Shown here: piece after piece, positions 1 through 7,527 of the stretch
Numbering within the stretch: position 1 is the first letter of the stretch
How the letters are laid out: each line of letters starts with the position of its first letter
DNA from: Nitrosospira sp.
GTDB taxonomy: Bacteria; Pseudomonadota; Gammaproteobacteria; Burkholderiales; Nitrosomonadaceae
Direction: 5' to 3'
DNA length: 9,023 nt
Assembly (NCBI GenBank): GCA_030453055.1
Contig: JAKDLC010000066.1
Span: forward strand, 1-9,023
Position numbers and translations under genes: made by a program
Notes under the pieces: generated by a model
Databases searched by the model: none
Told to the model about the DNA's origin: nothing
The model's input: the letters and a program-made list of their open reading frames with translations, nothing else

Positions 1-1
1 C

Positions 2-805
2 CTGATCAAGGCCATAGAGAAATTATTCAAGGAAAGCCCCATCCCGATGAAGGGGTTGGTGCTGGATCTGCGTAACGATCCCGGAGGGTTGCTGAATGGC
101 GCGGTTGCGGTTTCCGCCGCCTTTCTGCCGGCCAATTCGCTGGTGGTTTATACGGATGGCCGCACCGAGGACGCCAGGATGAAGCTGAAAGCCAGCCCGG
201 AATTCTACCTGCGTGATACAAAAAACGATTATCTGAAGCGTTTGCCGCCCGCCATCAAGACCGTACCGATGATTACCCTCGTAAACGGTGGCTCGGCCTC
301 CGCTTCGGAAATCGTGGCGGGAGCCTTGCAGGATCATAAGCGCTCGATAATCATGGGTACGCAGACGTTCGGGAAGGGTTCGGTGCAAACCATACTGCCG
401 CTAGGCAACAATACCGCTATCAAGCTTACTACTGCGCGCTACTACACGCCCCACGGACAATCGATCCAGGCCAAGGGAATCACGCCGGATATCCTCGATG
501 CATCGGCGAAAGAGGAAACCGAGCGTTTGCGTGAATCCGATCTGGAGCGCCACCTGTCCAACGGCAAGGGGAAGGAAAAGGCAAAGGAAAAAACCGAGCA
601 AGTCACGCCTGATACCGAAGGTGCGAAGGCGCCGGAGCCCGCGGCCAAGACAGCCAAGCCCGCAAATGGTGATGGCAAAGATAAGAAGAGTGACACGCCT
701 CCCGAATTTGGTTCCAGTGGCGATCTGTTGCTGACCCAGGCAATGAATTACTTTAAAAATGGGCCGGCGATATCGAACCAGGACACAGCCAAGGCCGTTA
801 ACTGA
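2..805 (+). CDS. ctpA: Carboxyl-terminal processing protease CtpA (S41 family), 5' end outside window
   Basis: Partial gene: the reading frame is open from the left edge, and the visible 267 residues are the C-terminal part of an S41A tail-specific protease. Such enzymes cleave periplasmic or membrane-associated proteins near their C termini; the signal peptide and PDZ domain would lie upstream of the window. Numbering from the ATG at 47, the motif LRNDPGGLL (residues 8-16) is typical of the family. The nucleophile is Ser85 in GGSASASE (codon 299-301), and the general base is Lys110 in FGKGSVQT (codon 374-376), with Gln114 (386-388). The 25- and 4-residue spacings match known CtpA/CtpB catalytic sets. 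The core is followed by a charged low-complexity stretch (about residues 172-222) rich in Lys, Glu, Pro and Ala, then a short conserved-looking tail (GDLLLTQAMNYF). The ATG at 47 is internal, not the start. The next gene on the same strand encodes a MoeB/ThiF-like enzyme. Confidence 0.93.
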   Translation: MIKAIEKLFKESPIPMKGLVLDLRNDPGGLLNGAVAVSAAFLPANSLVVYTDGRTEDARMKLKASPEFYLRDTKNDYLKRLPPAIKTVPMITLVNGGSASASEIVAGALQDHKRSIIMGTQTFGKGSVQTILPLGNNTAIKLTTARYYTPHGQSIQAKGITPDILDASAKEETERLRESDLERHLSNGKGKEKAKEKTEQVTPDTEGAKAPEPAAKTAKPANGDGKDKKSDTPPEFGSSGDLLLTQAMNYFKNGPAISNQDTAKAVN

Positions 806-810
806 TTCCG

Positions 811-934
811 ATATACGGCGCAATGCGCTTCGCTTATTGCGCCCTACACTTTACTTATGCGCGTCGCTTATTGCGCCGTATATCTACAAACACAAGGTGT
901 AGGGCGTCAATAAGCGAAGCGCATTGCGCCGTAT
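811..934. repeat. Large inverted repeat built from three REP-like hairpin units
   Basis: This lies 5 bases after the ctpA stop. The arm 813-849 and the reverse complement of 897-934 are identical except for one inserted base (37 of 38 positions). Each arm is itself a small palindrome: an 8-bp outer stem (GGCGCAAT/ATTGCGCC; the right arm carries the one-base insertion), a 2-base bulge, a 3-bp inner stem (GCG/CGC) and a 3-base loop. A third, incomplete unit lies between them at 857-883. Its 871-883 part is an exact 13-bp inverted match to 811-823, so two mutually exclusive large foldings are possible. No T-run follows, so it is not a classical intrinsic terminator. The arrangement resembles clustered REP/BIME elements of proteobacteria. 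That identity is inferred; the palindromes are directly visible. Confidence 0.85.
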
Positions 935-965
935 GAACCGTACGGGAATTCCCCATCAATAACTA

Positions 966-993
966 TTGCCATGCTGATTATTGCGCATACCAT
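966..993 (+). promoter_or_regulatory. Possible weak sigma-70 promoter for the moeB-like gene
   Basis: TTGCCA (966-971; 5 of 6 matches to TTGACA) is separated by 16 bases from TACCAT (988-993; 4 of 6 matches to TATAAT). This would place a transcript start near 1000, about 55 bases before the ATG at 1056. The match is modest and could be chance. The inverted repeat just upstream makes separate transcription of the downstream gene plausible. Confidence 0.25.
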
Positions 994-1055
994 TCCAAAA
1001 GACGCCATCGTGCTCTGCTCAAAGGTTCTTTGACACCTCGGCGTCAATGTGAGCG

Positions 1056-1823
1056 ATGAATGACGATCAGTTGCTGCGCTACAGCCGCCACATTCTGTTG
1101 CCGCAAATTGGCATAGAGGGTCAGGAAGCTTTAATCCGGTCGCACGTGCTCCTGGTCGGCGCGGGGGGCCTGGGTTCGCCTGTCGCGATGTACCTGGCCG
1201 CGAGCGGTGTTGGCCGGCTGACTATTTGCGACGGTGACGAGGTTGACCTGACCAATCTTCAGCGGCAAATCGCTCACAGCACGGATCGCATCGGTACACC
1301 CAAGGCGCATTCCGCCAAAAAAACGCTTGCGGGCGTCAATCCGGATGTCAACGTCATTGCGCTGGACGAGCGCATGACTGAAGGCAGGCTGCTGCAACTA
1401 ATCGCGGACGCCGATGTGGTGGTCGATGCGAGCGACAACTTCCCCACCCGGCATGCCGTCAACCGGGTTTGTACGATCCGCAAAAAACCGCTCGTATCGG
1501 GCGCGGTGGTGCGTTTCCATGGGCAAGTCACCGTATTTGACATGCGCCACGCCTACAGTGCCTGCTATCACTGCCTGTTTCCTGTAAACGGCGAAAGCGA
1601 AGACACACGTTGCGCGGAGATGGGGGTGTTTGCGCCGCTGGTGGGTATGATTGGTTGTGTGCAGGCAGCCGAAACGCTCAAAATTCTCCTCGATATCGGA
1701 GAAAACCTGAATGGCCGTTTGCTGTTGCTGGACGGCTTGACGATGGGATGGCGTGCAATCAAATTGAATAAAGACCCGGTATGCACGGTGTGTGGCATTC
1801 ATGAGCCGGTGATAACCGAATAA
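1056..1823 (+). CDS. moeB: MoeB/ThiF/HesA-family sulfur-carrier adenylyltransferase
   Basis: Complete 255-residue E1-like enzyme. This family adenylates the C-terminal glycine of a ubiquitin-like sulfur carrier (MoaD for molybdopterin, ThiS for thiamine) in the cytoplasm. Visible features are the nucleotide-binding loop GAGGLGS (35-41), Arg11 in RYSRH, NLQRQ (67-71) with Arg70, Lys83 in PK, and DASDNF (124-129) with Asp127. All four residues sit at a constant offset of 3 from the E. coli MoeB active-site residues Arg14, Arg73, Lys86 and Asp130. A zinc site is formed by the pairs Cys170/Cys173 and Cys243/Cys246. Cys186 in RCAEMGVFAPLVG corresponds to the conserved crossover-loop cysteine of MoeB/ThiF. 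There is no rhodanese domain, as in the short bacterial forms. The ATG at 1056 starts the conserved N-terminal motif, though its ribosome-binding site is weak. No moaD, thiS or thiG is nearby, so MoeB versus ThiF cannot be settled here. The 3' end overlaps slmA convergently by 25 bases. Confidence 0.88.
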   Translation: MNDDQLLRYSRHILLPQIGIEGQEALIRSHVLLVGAGGLGSPVAMYLAASGVGRLTICDGDEVDLTNLQRQIAHSTDRIGTPKAHSAKKTLAGVNPDVNVIALDERMTEGRLLQLIADADVVVDASDNFPTRHAVNRVCTIRKKPLVSGAVVRFHGQVTVFDMRHAYSACYHCLFPVNGESEDTRCAEMGVFAPLVGMIGCVQAAETLKILLDIGENLNGRLLLLDGLTMGWRAIKLNKDPVCTVCGIHEPVITE

Positions 1824-2449
1824 CCTGCACCGCCGTTTCGATCAGCGGCGGGAACCGTGCATTTGAGCGCTTCGTTCGACAGCAATTCTTTGCGCTGTGC
1901 TTCCCAATACTCCAGCGGGTCTCGCTTGAAGCCGCTTTTGGCAAACTGGTGCCAACGCCCCGTAACATAGCACATCAGCAGGTTGGCTTGGGCGGGTACA
2001 TCCAGGTCCGCGGCGATTTCCTGCTCGCTTACCGCGAAGCGCAGCGCTTGTTTCAGCGTCGTCTCAAGCCGGTCGTGCAATTGATTGATGTGTGCTTGCA
2101 GGCGATCGTTCTCGTTTATCAGTGCGTCGCCGATCAGCACTCGTGTCATCCCGGGGTTCTTACTGGCGAACCCAAGCAGCAGGGAGAGGATGCCTTCCAC
2201 TTGCCTGATGCCGCTTTTTTCTTCCGCTGTCAGTTGATTGATAAGGCTGAACAGGGTTTTCTCGATAAATGCGATCAACCCTTCGAACATCTGGGCTTTG
2301 CTGGCGAAGTGACGGTAGAGCGCCGCCTCGGAAACGTCGAGTTGAGCCGCCAGCGCCGCTGTGGTGATTTTTCCCGCACGCGGACCTTCCAGCATTTCCG
2401 CCAGAACCTGCAGGATTTGATCTTTTCTTTCCCCGGATTTAGCAGGCAT
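1799..2449 (-). CDS. slmA: SlmA, nucleoid occlusion factor (TetR family)
   Basis: 216-residue TetR-family DNA-binding protein. In E. coli, SlmA binds chromosomal SBS sites and antagonises FtsZ polymerisation over the nucleoid, coupling division to chromosome segregation. The N-terminal helix-turn-helix (about 28-58) contains ITTAALAAQLDVSEAALYRHF, nearly the same as E. coli SlmA. Further matches are FIEKTLFSLIN (61-71), LLLGFASKNPGMTRVL (90-105) and NDRLQAHINQL (114-124). Of the E. coli residues reported for FtsZ contact (F65, R73, L94, G97, R101, N102), the aligned ones here are F61, L69, L90, G93, K97 and N98, so two basic positions differ. The ATG at 2449 is preferred over an in-frame TTG 15 bases upstream because of the GAGG just before it. 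The protein is about 18 residues longer than the 198-residue E. coli form, and its last ~20 residues look unconserved. It lies 91 bases downstream of argB on the same strand. Confidence 0.92.
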   Translation of the reverse strand: MPAKSGERKDQILQVLAEMLEGPRAGKITTAALAAQLDVSEAALYRHFASKAQMFEGLIAFIEKTLFSLINQLTAEEKSGIRQVEGILSLLLGFASKNPGMTRVLIGDALINENDRLQAHINQLHDRLETTLKQALRFAVSEQEIAADLDVPAQANLLMCYVTGRWHQFAKSGFKRDPLEYWEAQRKELLSNEALKCTVPAADRNGGAGYSVITGS

Positions 2450-2453
2450 GGGA

Positions 2454-2457
2454 CCTC
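2454..2457 (-). promoter_or_regulatory. Ribosome binding site deciding the slmA start
   Basis: On the minus strand GAGG stands 4 bases before the ATG at 2449. This favours that ATG over the in-frame TTG at 2464, which would add MNRGP. The spacing is a little short but usable. Confidence 0.5.
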
Positions 2458-2490
2458 GATTCAATCACTCTTTAATTCAATTCAGCAGGC

Positions 2491-2525
2491 GTAGGGTGCA
2501 ATAAGCGTAGCGCATTGCACCGCAC
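2491..2525. repeat. REP-like hairpin between argB and slmA
   Basis: Single palindromic unit in the 91-base gap between argB and slmA. The outer stem is GGTGCAAT (2495-2502) with ATTGCACC (2514-2521), followed by a 2-base AA bulge, an inner stem GCG/CGC (2505-2507 with 2511-2513) and a TAG loop. It has the same architecture as the units at 811-934, with one outer C-G pair changed to T-A on both sides, so pairing is preserved. No T-run follows, so a terminator role is not supported. A transcript crossing from argB into slmA would carry this hairpin. Confidence 0.75.
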
Positions 2526-2540
2526 GAGCCACAGCGGCGA

Positions 2541-3449
<909 letters not shown>

Positions 3450-3464
3450 CTACACAGTTTCGCA

Positions 3465-3600
3465 GGATAGGTGGAGCGAAGCGCAACCCATCACTGGGCT
3501 CATTTTCCGCCTCACAGAACCGCCATTGCCGGACTCGCCATTTCCAGCCAATCTCATGGTTTGATGTGTCATGGGTTGCGCCCGCTCAACTCCCTCCACA
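3465..3600. repeat. Inverted pair of palindromic repeats upstream of argB
   Basis: The segment 3465-3493 is an imperfect palindrome (GGATAGGTGG, core AGCGAAGCGC at 3475-3484, then AACCCATC). A degenerate inverted copy lies at 3569-3598 (CATGGGTTGCGC at 3570-3581), separated by about 75 bases. The unit shares its core with the repeats at 811-934 but has different outer stems. It occupies most of the 219-base gap between the argB start and the czcA stop. No other gene or clear promoter was seen in this gap. Confidence 0.6.
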
Positions 3601-3647
3601 CAGGCTTGTATTATGCGGGCTCGCGGATATCCTTGTCCATGAACAAG

Positions 3648-6600
3648 TCACGCGCCGGGAGTTTGGTGGCTCCTCCTGAACCTGGCGCGTATTCTGGCGA
3701 GTAAACCAGGGCGGGGGGGCTCCTTGTCGATGCTGGTCTCCTTGACGATGTTGGTCTCCGTGGTGGCGCCTCGAGCAGGCACGTCCGGCATTGGATCGAA
3801 ATAGCGGTACAACATGGGCACCACCACCTTCGTCATCACTGTCGCGGTAATCAGTCCGCAGATCACCACGACGGCGAGCGGCTTCTGCACTTCGGAACCC
3901 AGGCCGGTGGCAATCAGGAACGGCGCCAAACCCAGTATCGTCGCCGCGGCGGTGATCAGCACGGGACGGAAGCGCGCCTCGCAACTGGTCTTCACAGCGT
4001 CACGCACGCTCAGCCCGCTCTCGCGCAGTTCCTTGATAAAGGAAACCAACACCACACCGTTCAATATGGAGACGCCCCATACCGCGATGAAACCCACCGA
4101 GGCCGGCACCGACAGATACTCGCCCGTGAGGTACAATCCGACGACGCCGCCGACGGCAGCAAACGGCAAAGCCGTAAAGATAAGCAAGGCAAGCTTGACC
4201 GAACCGAACAACATAAACAGCAGAAAGAAGATTGCGACAAAGGTAATCGGCACGATCACGGAAAGCGTCGCCATGGCGCGCTCCATGTTCTCGAACTGTC
4301 CGCCCCAAACGAAGTGGTAACCGGGAGGCAGCTCGATTTCCTTGGCGGTACGCTGCTTCAGTTCCTCTACGAAACCGCCAATGTCGCGGTCTTGCACGTT
4401 GACGCCGATCACCACCCGGCGTTTGGCGTGTTCGCGCGAGATGATCGCCGGGCCGTCGACAACGCGGATATCCGCCACCGCGCTCAACGGCACCAGTTGT
4501 CCGCCGCTGGCCATCAAGCCTCCGGGACCGGCGCCCGCCGGGGGGCGCAGCAACAGATCGCGGATGGCCTCGACATCGTCGCGGAAATGCTCCGGGTAGC
4601 GCAAGCGGAGCACGAAGCGCCGCTCACCCTCGAACACCATGGTGACCGCCTTGCCGCCGATGGCCGTTGCGATCAGCTCGTTCACATCGGCGACGTTGAG
4701 GCCATACCGGGCAATGGCGCGGCGGTCGATGTCGATCGTCAATTCCTGTTGGCCCGACAGGCGTTCCAGGCGGATGTCACGCGCACCGCGCGTCGACTTG
4801 ATGATGCGCGCCGCGTGCTCCGACAATCTGCGCAACTCGTCCAGGTCGTCGCCGAAGATCTTGACCGCGAGTTGCGAGCGCACGCCGGTCAGCATCTCGT
4901 CCACCCGCTGCGCAATCGGCTGCGACAGCGCGATATTCACGCCCGGCAGCACCGCCAGCGCCTTGCGGATATCATCCTCGATCTCTCTCTGGGTGCGGCC
5001 CGAGCCTTCCAGGTCCAGCGCCGCAATGGGGTCGGACTCGTTCTGCGACGCCGGGTCGGCGGGCTCCGCGCCCCGGCCGAGCTTGGATACCACGATGTCT
5101 ACTCCCGGCACCGCGGCGATCAGGCTCAACGCCTCCTTTTCCAGCTCGACCGCTTCAGGCACCGAAATGGAGGGGACGCGGATAATCACGGGCGTCACCG
5201 AACCTTCCCTCATGATCGGAATGAAGGATTTGCCGAGCAACGGAAACAAGCCGACCGCCAGCAGAAGAGAGCCCACCGACACTATCGCGGTGCCTTTTGG
5301 ATGCGCCAGCGCCAAATAAAGCAAGCGCAGGTAAAGAGACTTGAGGAAGGCGACGAGCCTGGTATCGTGCTCGCTTCCGCCTTTCAGCGCATAGTCGCAC
5401 AGCACCGGCGACAATATCACCGAAACGAACAGCGCCACCATCAGCGCGATGGAAATGGTGACGGCGAGCGGGCTGAACATCTTGCCTTCCATGCCCTGCA
5501 GGGTCATCAAGGGCAGGAACACGAGGACAATGATGATAATGCCGTAGATCACCGGCGCACCCACCTCGGCGGCCGCCTTGGCGATCGTCTCGGCCTTCGG
5601 CTCGTCACCCGTGGCGTGGCTCAGGCGCAGGAAGATATTTTCCACCACCACCACGGTGGGATCGACCATCAGCCCGATGGCGATTGTCAGCCCTCCCAGC
5701 GACATCAGATTGGCCGGAATGCCCAGAGAATTCATTATCATGAACGTGACCAGCGGCGTGATGATGAGCGTCGCGCACACGACCAGGCTCACGCGCAAGT
5801 TGCCCAGGCAGATAATCATGACCAGGATGACGAAGACCAATGCCTCGATCAATACCTTGTACACGGAGTACAACGCCGCATCCACCATAATGGTCCGATC
5901 ATAAAAAGGCACGATCTGAAGTCCGCCCGGCAACAGGCCGCGCTCGTTGATATCGGCGACTTTCGCCTTTAGCCGCCCGACGATCTCCTTGGCGTTCCCA
6001 CCGGCCAGCATCTGGACGATGCCGGAGACGGTCTCGGTGTAGCCGCCCTTGATGCTGGCCCCCTGGCGCACCTTTTCGCCGAACCGTACTTCGGCCACGT
6101 CGCGCACGTATACCGGCACGCCTTCCGTCTCTTTAATCACGATGTTGCGAATATCGTCCAGCGTTTTGATCAGGCCGGCGCCACGGATCAAATACTGCTC
6201 CGCGTGCAGCACCAGAATGTTGCCGCTGGCGTTGGCGTTGTTGCTCGCGATGGCGCGGTCGACCTCTCCCAACGTCAGATTATAATGGCGCAGCCGGTTC
6301 GGGTTGACCAGCACGAGGTATTCCTTGACATAACCCCCGATGGAGTTGACGCCCGCTATGCCGCGGACCGAGCGCAGCAGCGGCCGCACCACCCAATCCT
6401 GGATCGTGCGCCGTTCGGTCAGCTCGGCGACCGTGAGTTCGCGCTTGCCGTCGTCGGGGTGTTCGACCGTGTATTGGTAGATCTCGCCCAGCCCGGTGGT
6501 GACCGGCCCCAGCACCGGCGAGATGCCGGGTATCAGCGTGGGAATGACTTCGACCAGTCGTTCCATCACCACTTGGCGCGCAAAGTAAACGTCGGTCTCG

Positions 6601-6896
6601 TCGGTAAACACCAGGGTGATGAGCGACAGCCCGCTCTTGTTCATGGCGCGCATCTCGACCAGATTCGGCAGGCCGATCATGATGAGTTCCACCGGGATCG
6701 TGACCAGCCGCTCCATCTCCTCGGGACTGCGGCCGATCGAGACGGTGGCGACGATTACCTGTATGTTGGTCACATCGGGGAAGGCGTCGACCGAGAGATT
6801 CTTTGCGGCAAACACGCCCGCGATGCACAGGGCGATCGAGACCACTACGACGAGCAGCCGCTGCCTGAGCATGAAGCGCACGACGGAGACTAGCAT
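3648..6896 (-). CDS. czcA: Heavy-metal efflux RND pump, CzcA/CusA family
   Basis: Complete 1082-residue inner-membrane proton-driven pump of the HME-RND group, the energy-coupled part of a tripartite metal exporter. The layout is typical: TM1 at about 12-30, then DAFPDVTNIQV (37-47) and SPEEMERLVTIPVE (57-70) of the first periplasmic domain. A TM2-TM6 block follows at about 345-500, including TM4 MSLGGLTIAIGLMVDPTVVVVEN (398-420) with Asp412 and Glu419. A second periplasmic domain spans about 560-870 (QRVDEMLTGVRSQLAVKIFGDD, 663-684), then TM8-TM12 at about 876-1031. The TM4 motif has A-x-G where the CzcA zinc/cobalt/cadmium type has D-F-G, so it resembles CusA, yet the three CusA copper-binding methionines are not evident at the equivalent places. 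The metal is therefore uncertain. The tail (1032-1082) is long, charged and contains a small repeat. The start lies 4 bases after the adaptor gene's stop, so the genes are co-transcribed. Confidence 0.95.
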   Translation of the reverse strand: MLVSVVRFMLRQRLLVVVVSIALCIAGVFAAKNLSVDAFPDVTNIQVIVATVSIGRSPEEMERLVTIPVELIMIGLPNLVEMRAMNKSGLSLITLVFTDETDVYFARQVVMERLVEVIPTLIPGISPVLGPVTTGLGEIYQYTVEHPDDGKRELTVAELTERRTIQDWVVRPLLRSVRGIAGVNSIGGYVKEYLVLVNPNRLRHYNLTLGEVDRAIASNNANASGNILVLHAEQYLIRGAGLIKTLDDIRNIVIKETEGVPVYVRDVAEVRFGEKVRQGASIKGGYTETVSGIVQMLAGGNAKEIVGRLKAKVADINERGLLPGGLQIVPFYDRTIMVDAALYSVYKVLIEALVFVILVMIICLGNLRVSLVVCATLIITPLVTFMIMNSLGIPANLMSLGGLTIAIGLMVDPTVVVVENIFLRLSHATGDEPKAETIAKAAAEVGAPVIYGIIIIVLVFLPLMTLQGMEGKMFSPLAVTISIALMVALFVSVILSPVLCDYALKGGSEHDTRLVAFLKSLYLRLLYLALAHPKGTAIVSVGSLLLAVGLFPLLGKSFIPIMREGSVTPVIIRVPSISVPEAVELEKEALSLIAAVPGVDIVVSKLGRGAEPADPASQNESDPIAALDLEGSGRTQREIEDDIRKALAVLPGVNIALSQPIAQRVDEMLTGVRSQLAVKIFGDDLDELRRLSEHAARIIKSTRGARDIRLERLSGQQELTIDIDRRAIARYGLNVADVNELIATAIGGKAVTMVFEGERRFVLRLRYPEHFRDDVEAIRDLLLRPPAGAGPGGLMASGGQLVPLSAVADIRVVDGPAIISREHAKRRVVIGVNVQDRDIGGFVEELKQRTAKEIELPPGYHFVWGGQFENMERAMATLSVIVPITFVAIFFLLFMLFGSVKLALLIFTALPFAAVGGVVGLYLTGEYLSVPASVGFIAVWGVSILNGVVLVSFIKELRESGLSVRDAVKTSCEARFRPVLITAAATILGLAPFLIATGLGSEVQKPLAVVVICGLITATVMTKVVVPMLYRYFDPMPDVPARGATTETNIVKETSIDKEPPRPGLLARIRARFRRSHQTPGA
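3720..3755 (-). repeat. 18-bp tandem duplication in the czcA 3' end
   Basis: Two adjacent 18-base units (3720-3737 and 3738-3755) differ at two positions. They encode the in-frame peptide repeat ETNIVK-ETSIDK (residues about 1047-1058) in the cytoplasmic C-terminal tail of the pump. The duplication keeps the frame and lies outside the conserved membrane core. Confidence 0.7.
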
Positions 6897-6900
6897 TGGA

Positions 6901-7521
6901 TCATTCCATTTCGGCGAGCTTGCGCTCGTTGTCCAGGTGATAGGCGCCGTCCACGACGATTTTCTGATCGATGGTGACCCCTTTCAGCACCGGATACACA
7001 TCGCCGACTTCGGGACCCAGTTCGACGGGCACGCGCAAGAACCGGTTATCGCCCTGAGACAGGAATACATAATCCTGGTTTCTCTCGCGCACCACCGCCG
7101 TTTCCGGCACTGCCAGGCTTTTATGCGGATTATCGACAATGTGCATGTTGGCCAACATGTCGGGCTTGAGACTGCGCTGCGGATTCTCCACCAGCGTACG
7201 CACCATCACCGTGCGGGTTAGCGGATCGACCGTATCGGCAACGAATATGATGAGACCGTCGAATTCCGCATCGCCCAGCGCCGGAACATGAATGTTCACA
7301 TGTTGACCTACCTTCACATTACGCGCGATCTGTTCCGGCACGTCGCCCACCACCCAGACAGAAGACAGATCGGCCACCCCGAATAGCTTGTCGGCCGGTT
7401 GCACCACCTGGCCGATGATGACATTCCGCGCGATAACGATGCCGTTCCTCGTCGAATCGATGGTGACGGAGGGCACGATATCCCCCTTCTTCGCCAGGGT
7501 TTTCAACTTCGCGCTGTCCAT
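6901..7521 (-). CDS. czcB: C-terminal fragment of CzcB/CusB-type membrane-fusion adaptor
   Basis: 206-residue open frame beginning at an ATG two codons after the in-frame TAG that ends the upstream half. It continues the same reading frame and protein: GMDSAKLKTLAKKG (end of the helical hairpin), the second half of the lipoyl domain (about 17-45, NGIVIARNVIIGQVVQPADKLF), a beta-barrel (about 45-120, SSVWVVGDVPEQ) and a membrane-proximal domain (about 125-206, PETAVVRERNQDYVF, ending DGAYHLDNERKLAEME). On its own it would lack a signal peptide and lipobox and so could not reach the periplasm. It is best read as the second part of one interrupted gene (6901-8061, 386 codons before the stop if the TAG were sense). 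In the lipoyl half-motif, STRNG stands where relatives usually have SPxDG, two changes possibly due to drift. The stop is 4 bases before the czcA start. Confidence 0.85.
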   Translation of the reverse strand: MDSAKLKTLAKKGDIVPSVTIDSTRNGIVIARNVIIGQVVQPADKLFGVADLSSVWVVGDVPEQIARNVKVGQHVNIHVPALGDAEFDGLIIFVADTVDPLTRTVMVRTLVENPQRSLKPDMLANMHIVDNPHKSLAVPETAVVRERNQDYVFLSQGDNRFLRVPVELGPEVGDVYPVLKGVTIDQKIVVDGAYHLDNERKLAEME

Positions 7522-7527
7522 GCCGAG

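Noticed and set aside
811..934. CRISPR array or insertion-sequence ends
   Set aside because: The repeats are inverted palindromic units without regular spacers, and no transposase gene or target-site duplication is visible.
1949..2494. 181-codon plus-strand open frame opposite slmA
   Set aside because: Antisense to a clear SlmA gene, no recognisable protein motif, and it runs through the REP-like hairpin.
3632..3647. Short hairpin (CTTGT/ACAAG) directly after the czcA stop as a terminator
   Set aside because: The stem is only 5-6 bp and no T-run follows on the minus strand, so there is not enough to call a terminator.
3471..3704. 77-codon plus-strand open frame between argB and czcA
   Set aside because: It spans the palindromic repeats and the czcA 3' end, and the product shows no family features.
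4314..5972. 552-codon open frame on the plus strand opposite czcA
   Set aside because: It lies wholly antisense to a strongly conserved pump gene. Its product is rich in His, Gln, Arg and Asp without any domain, typical of a GC-rich shadow frame.
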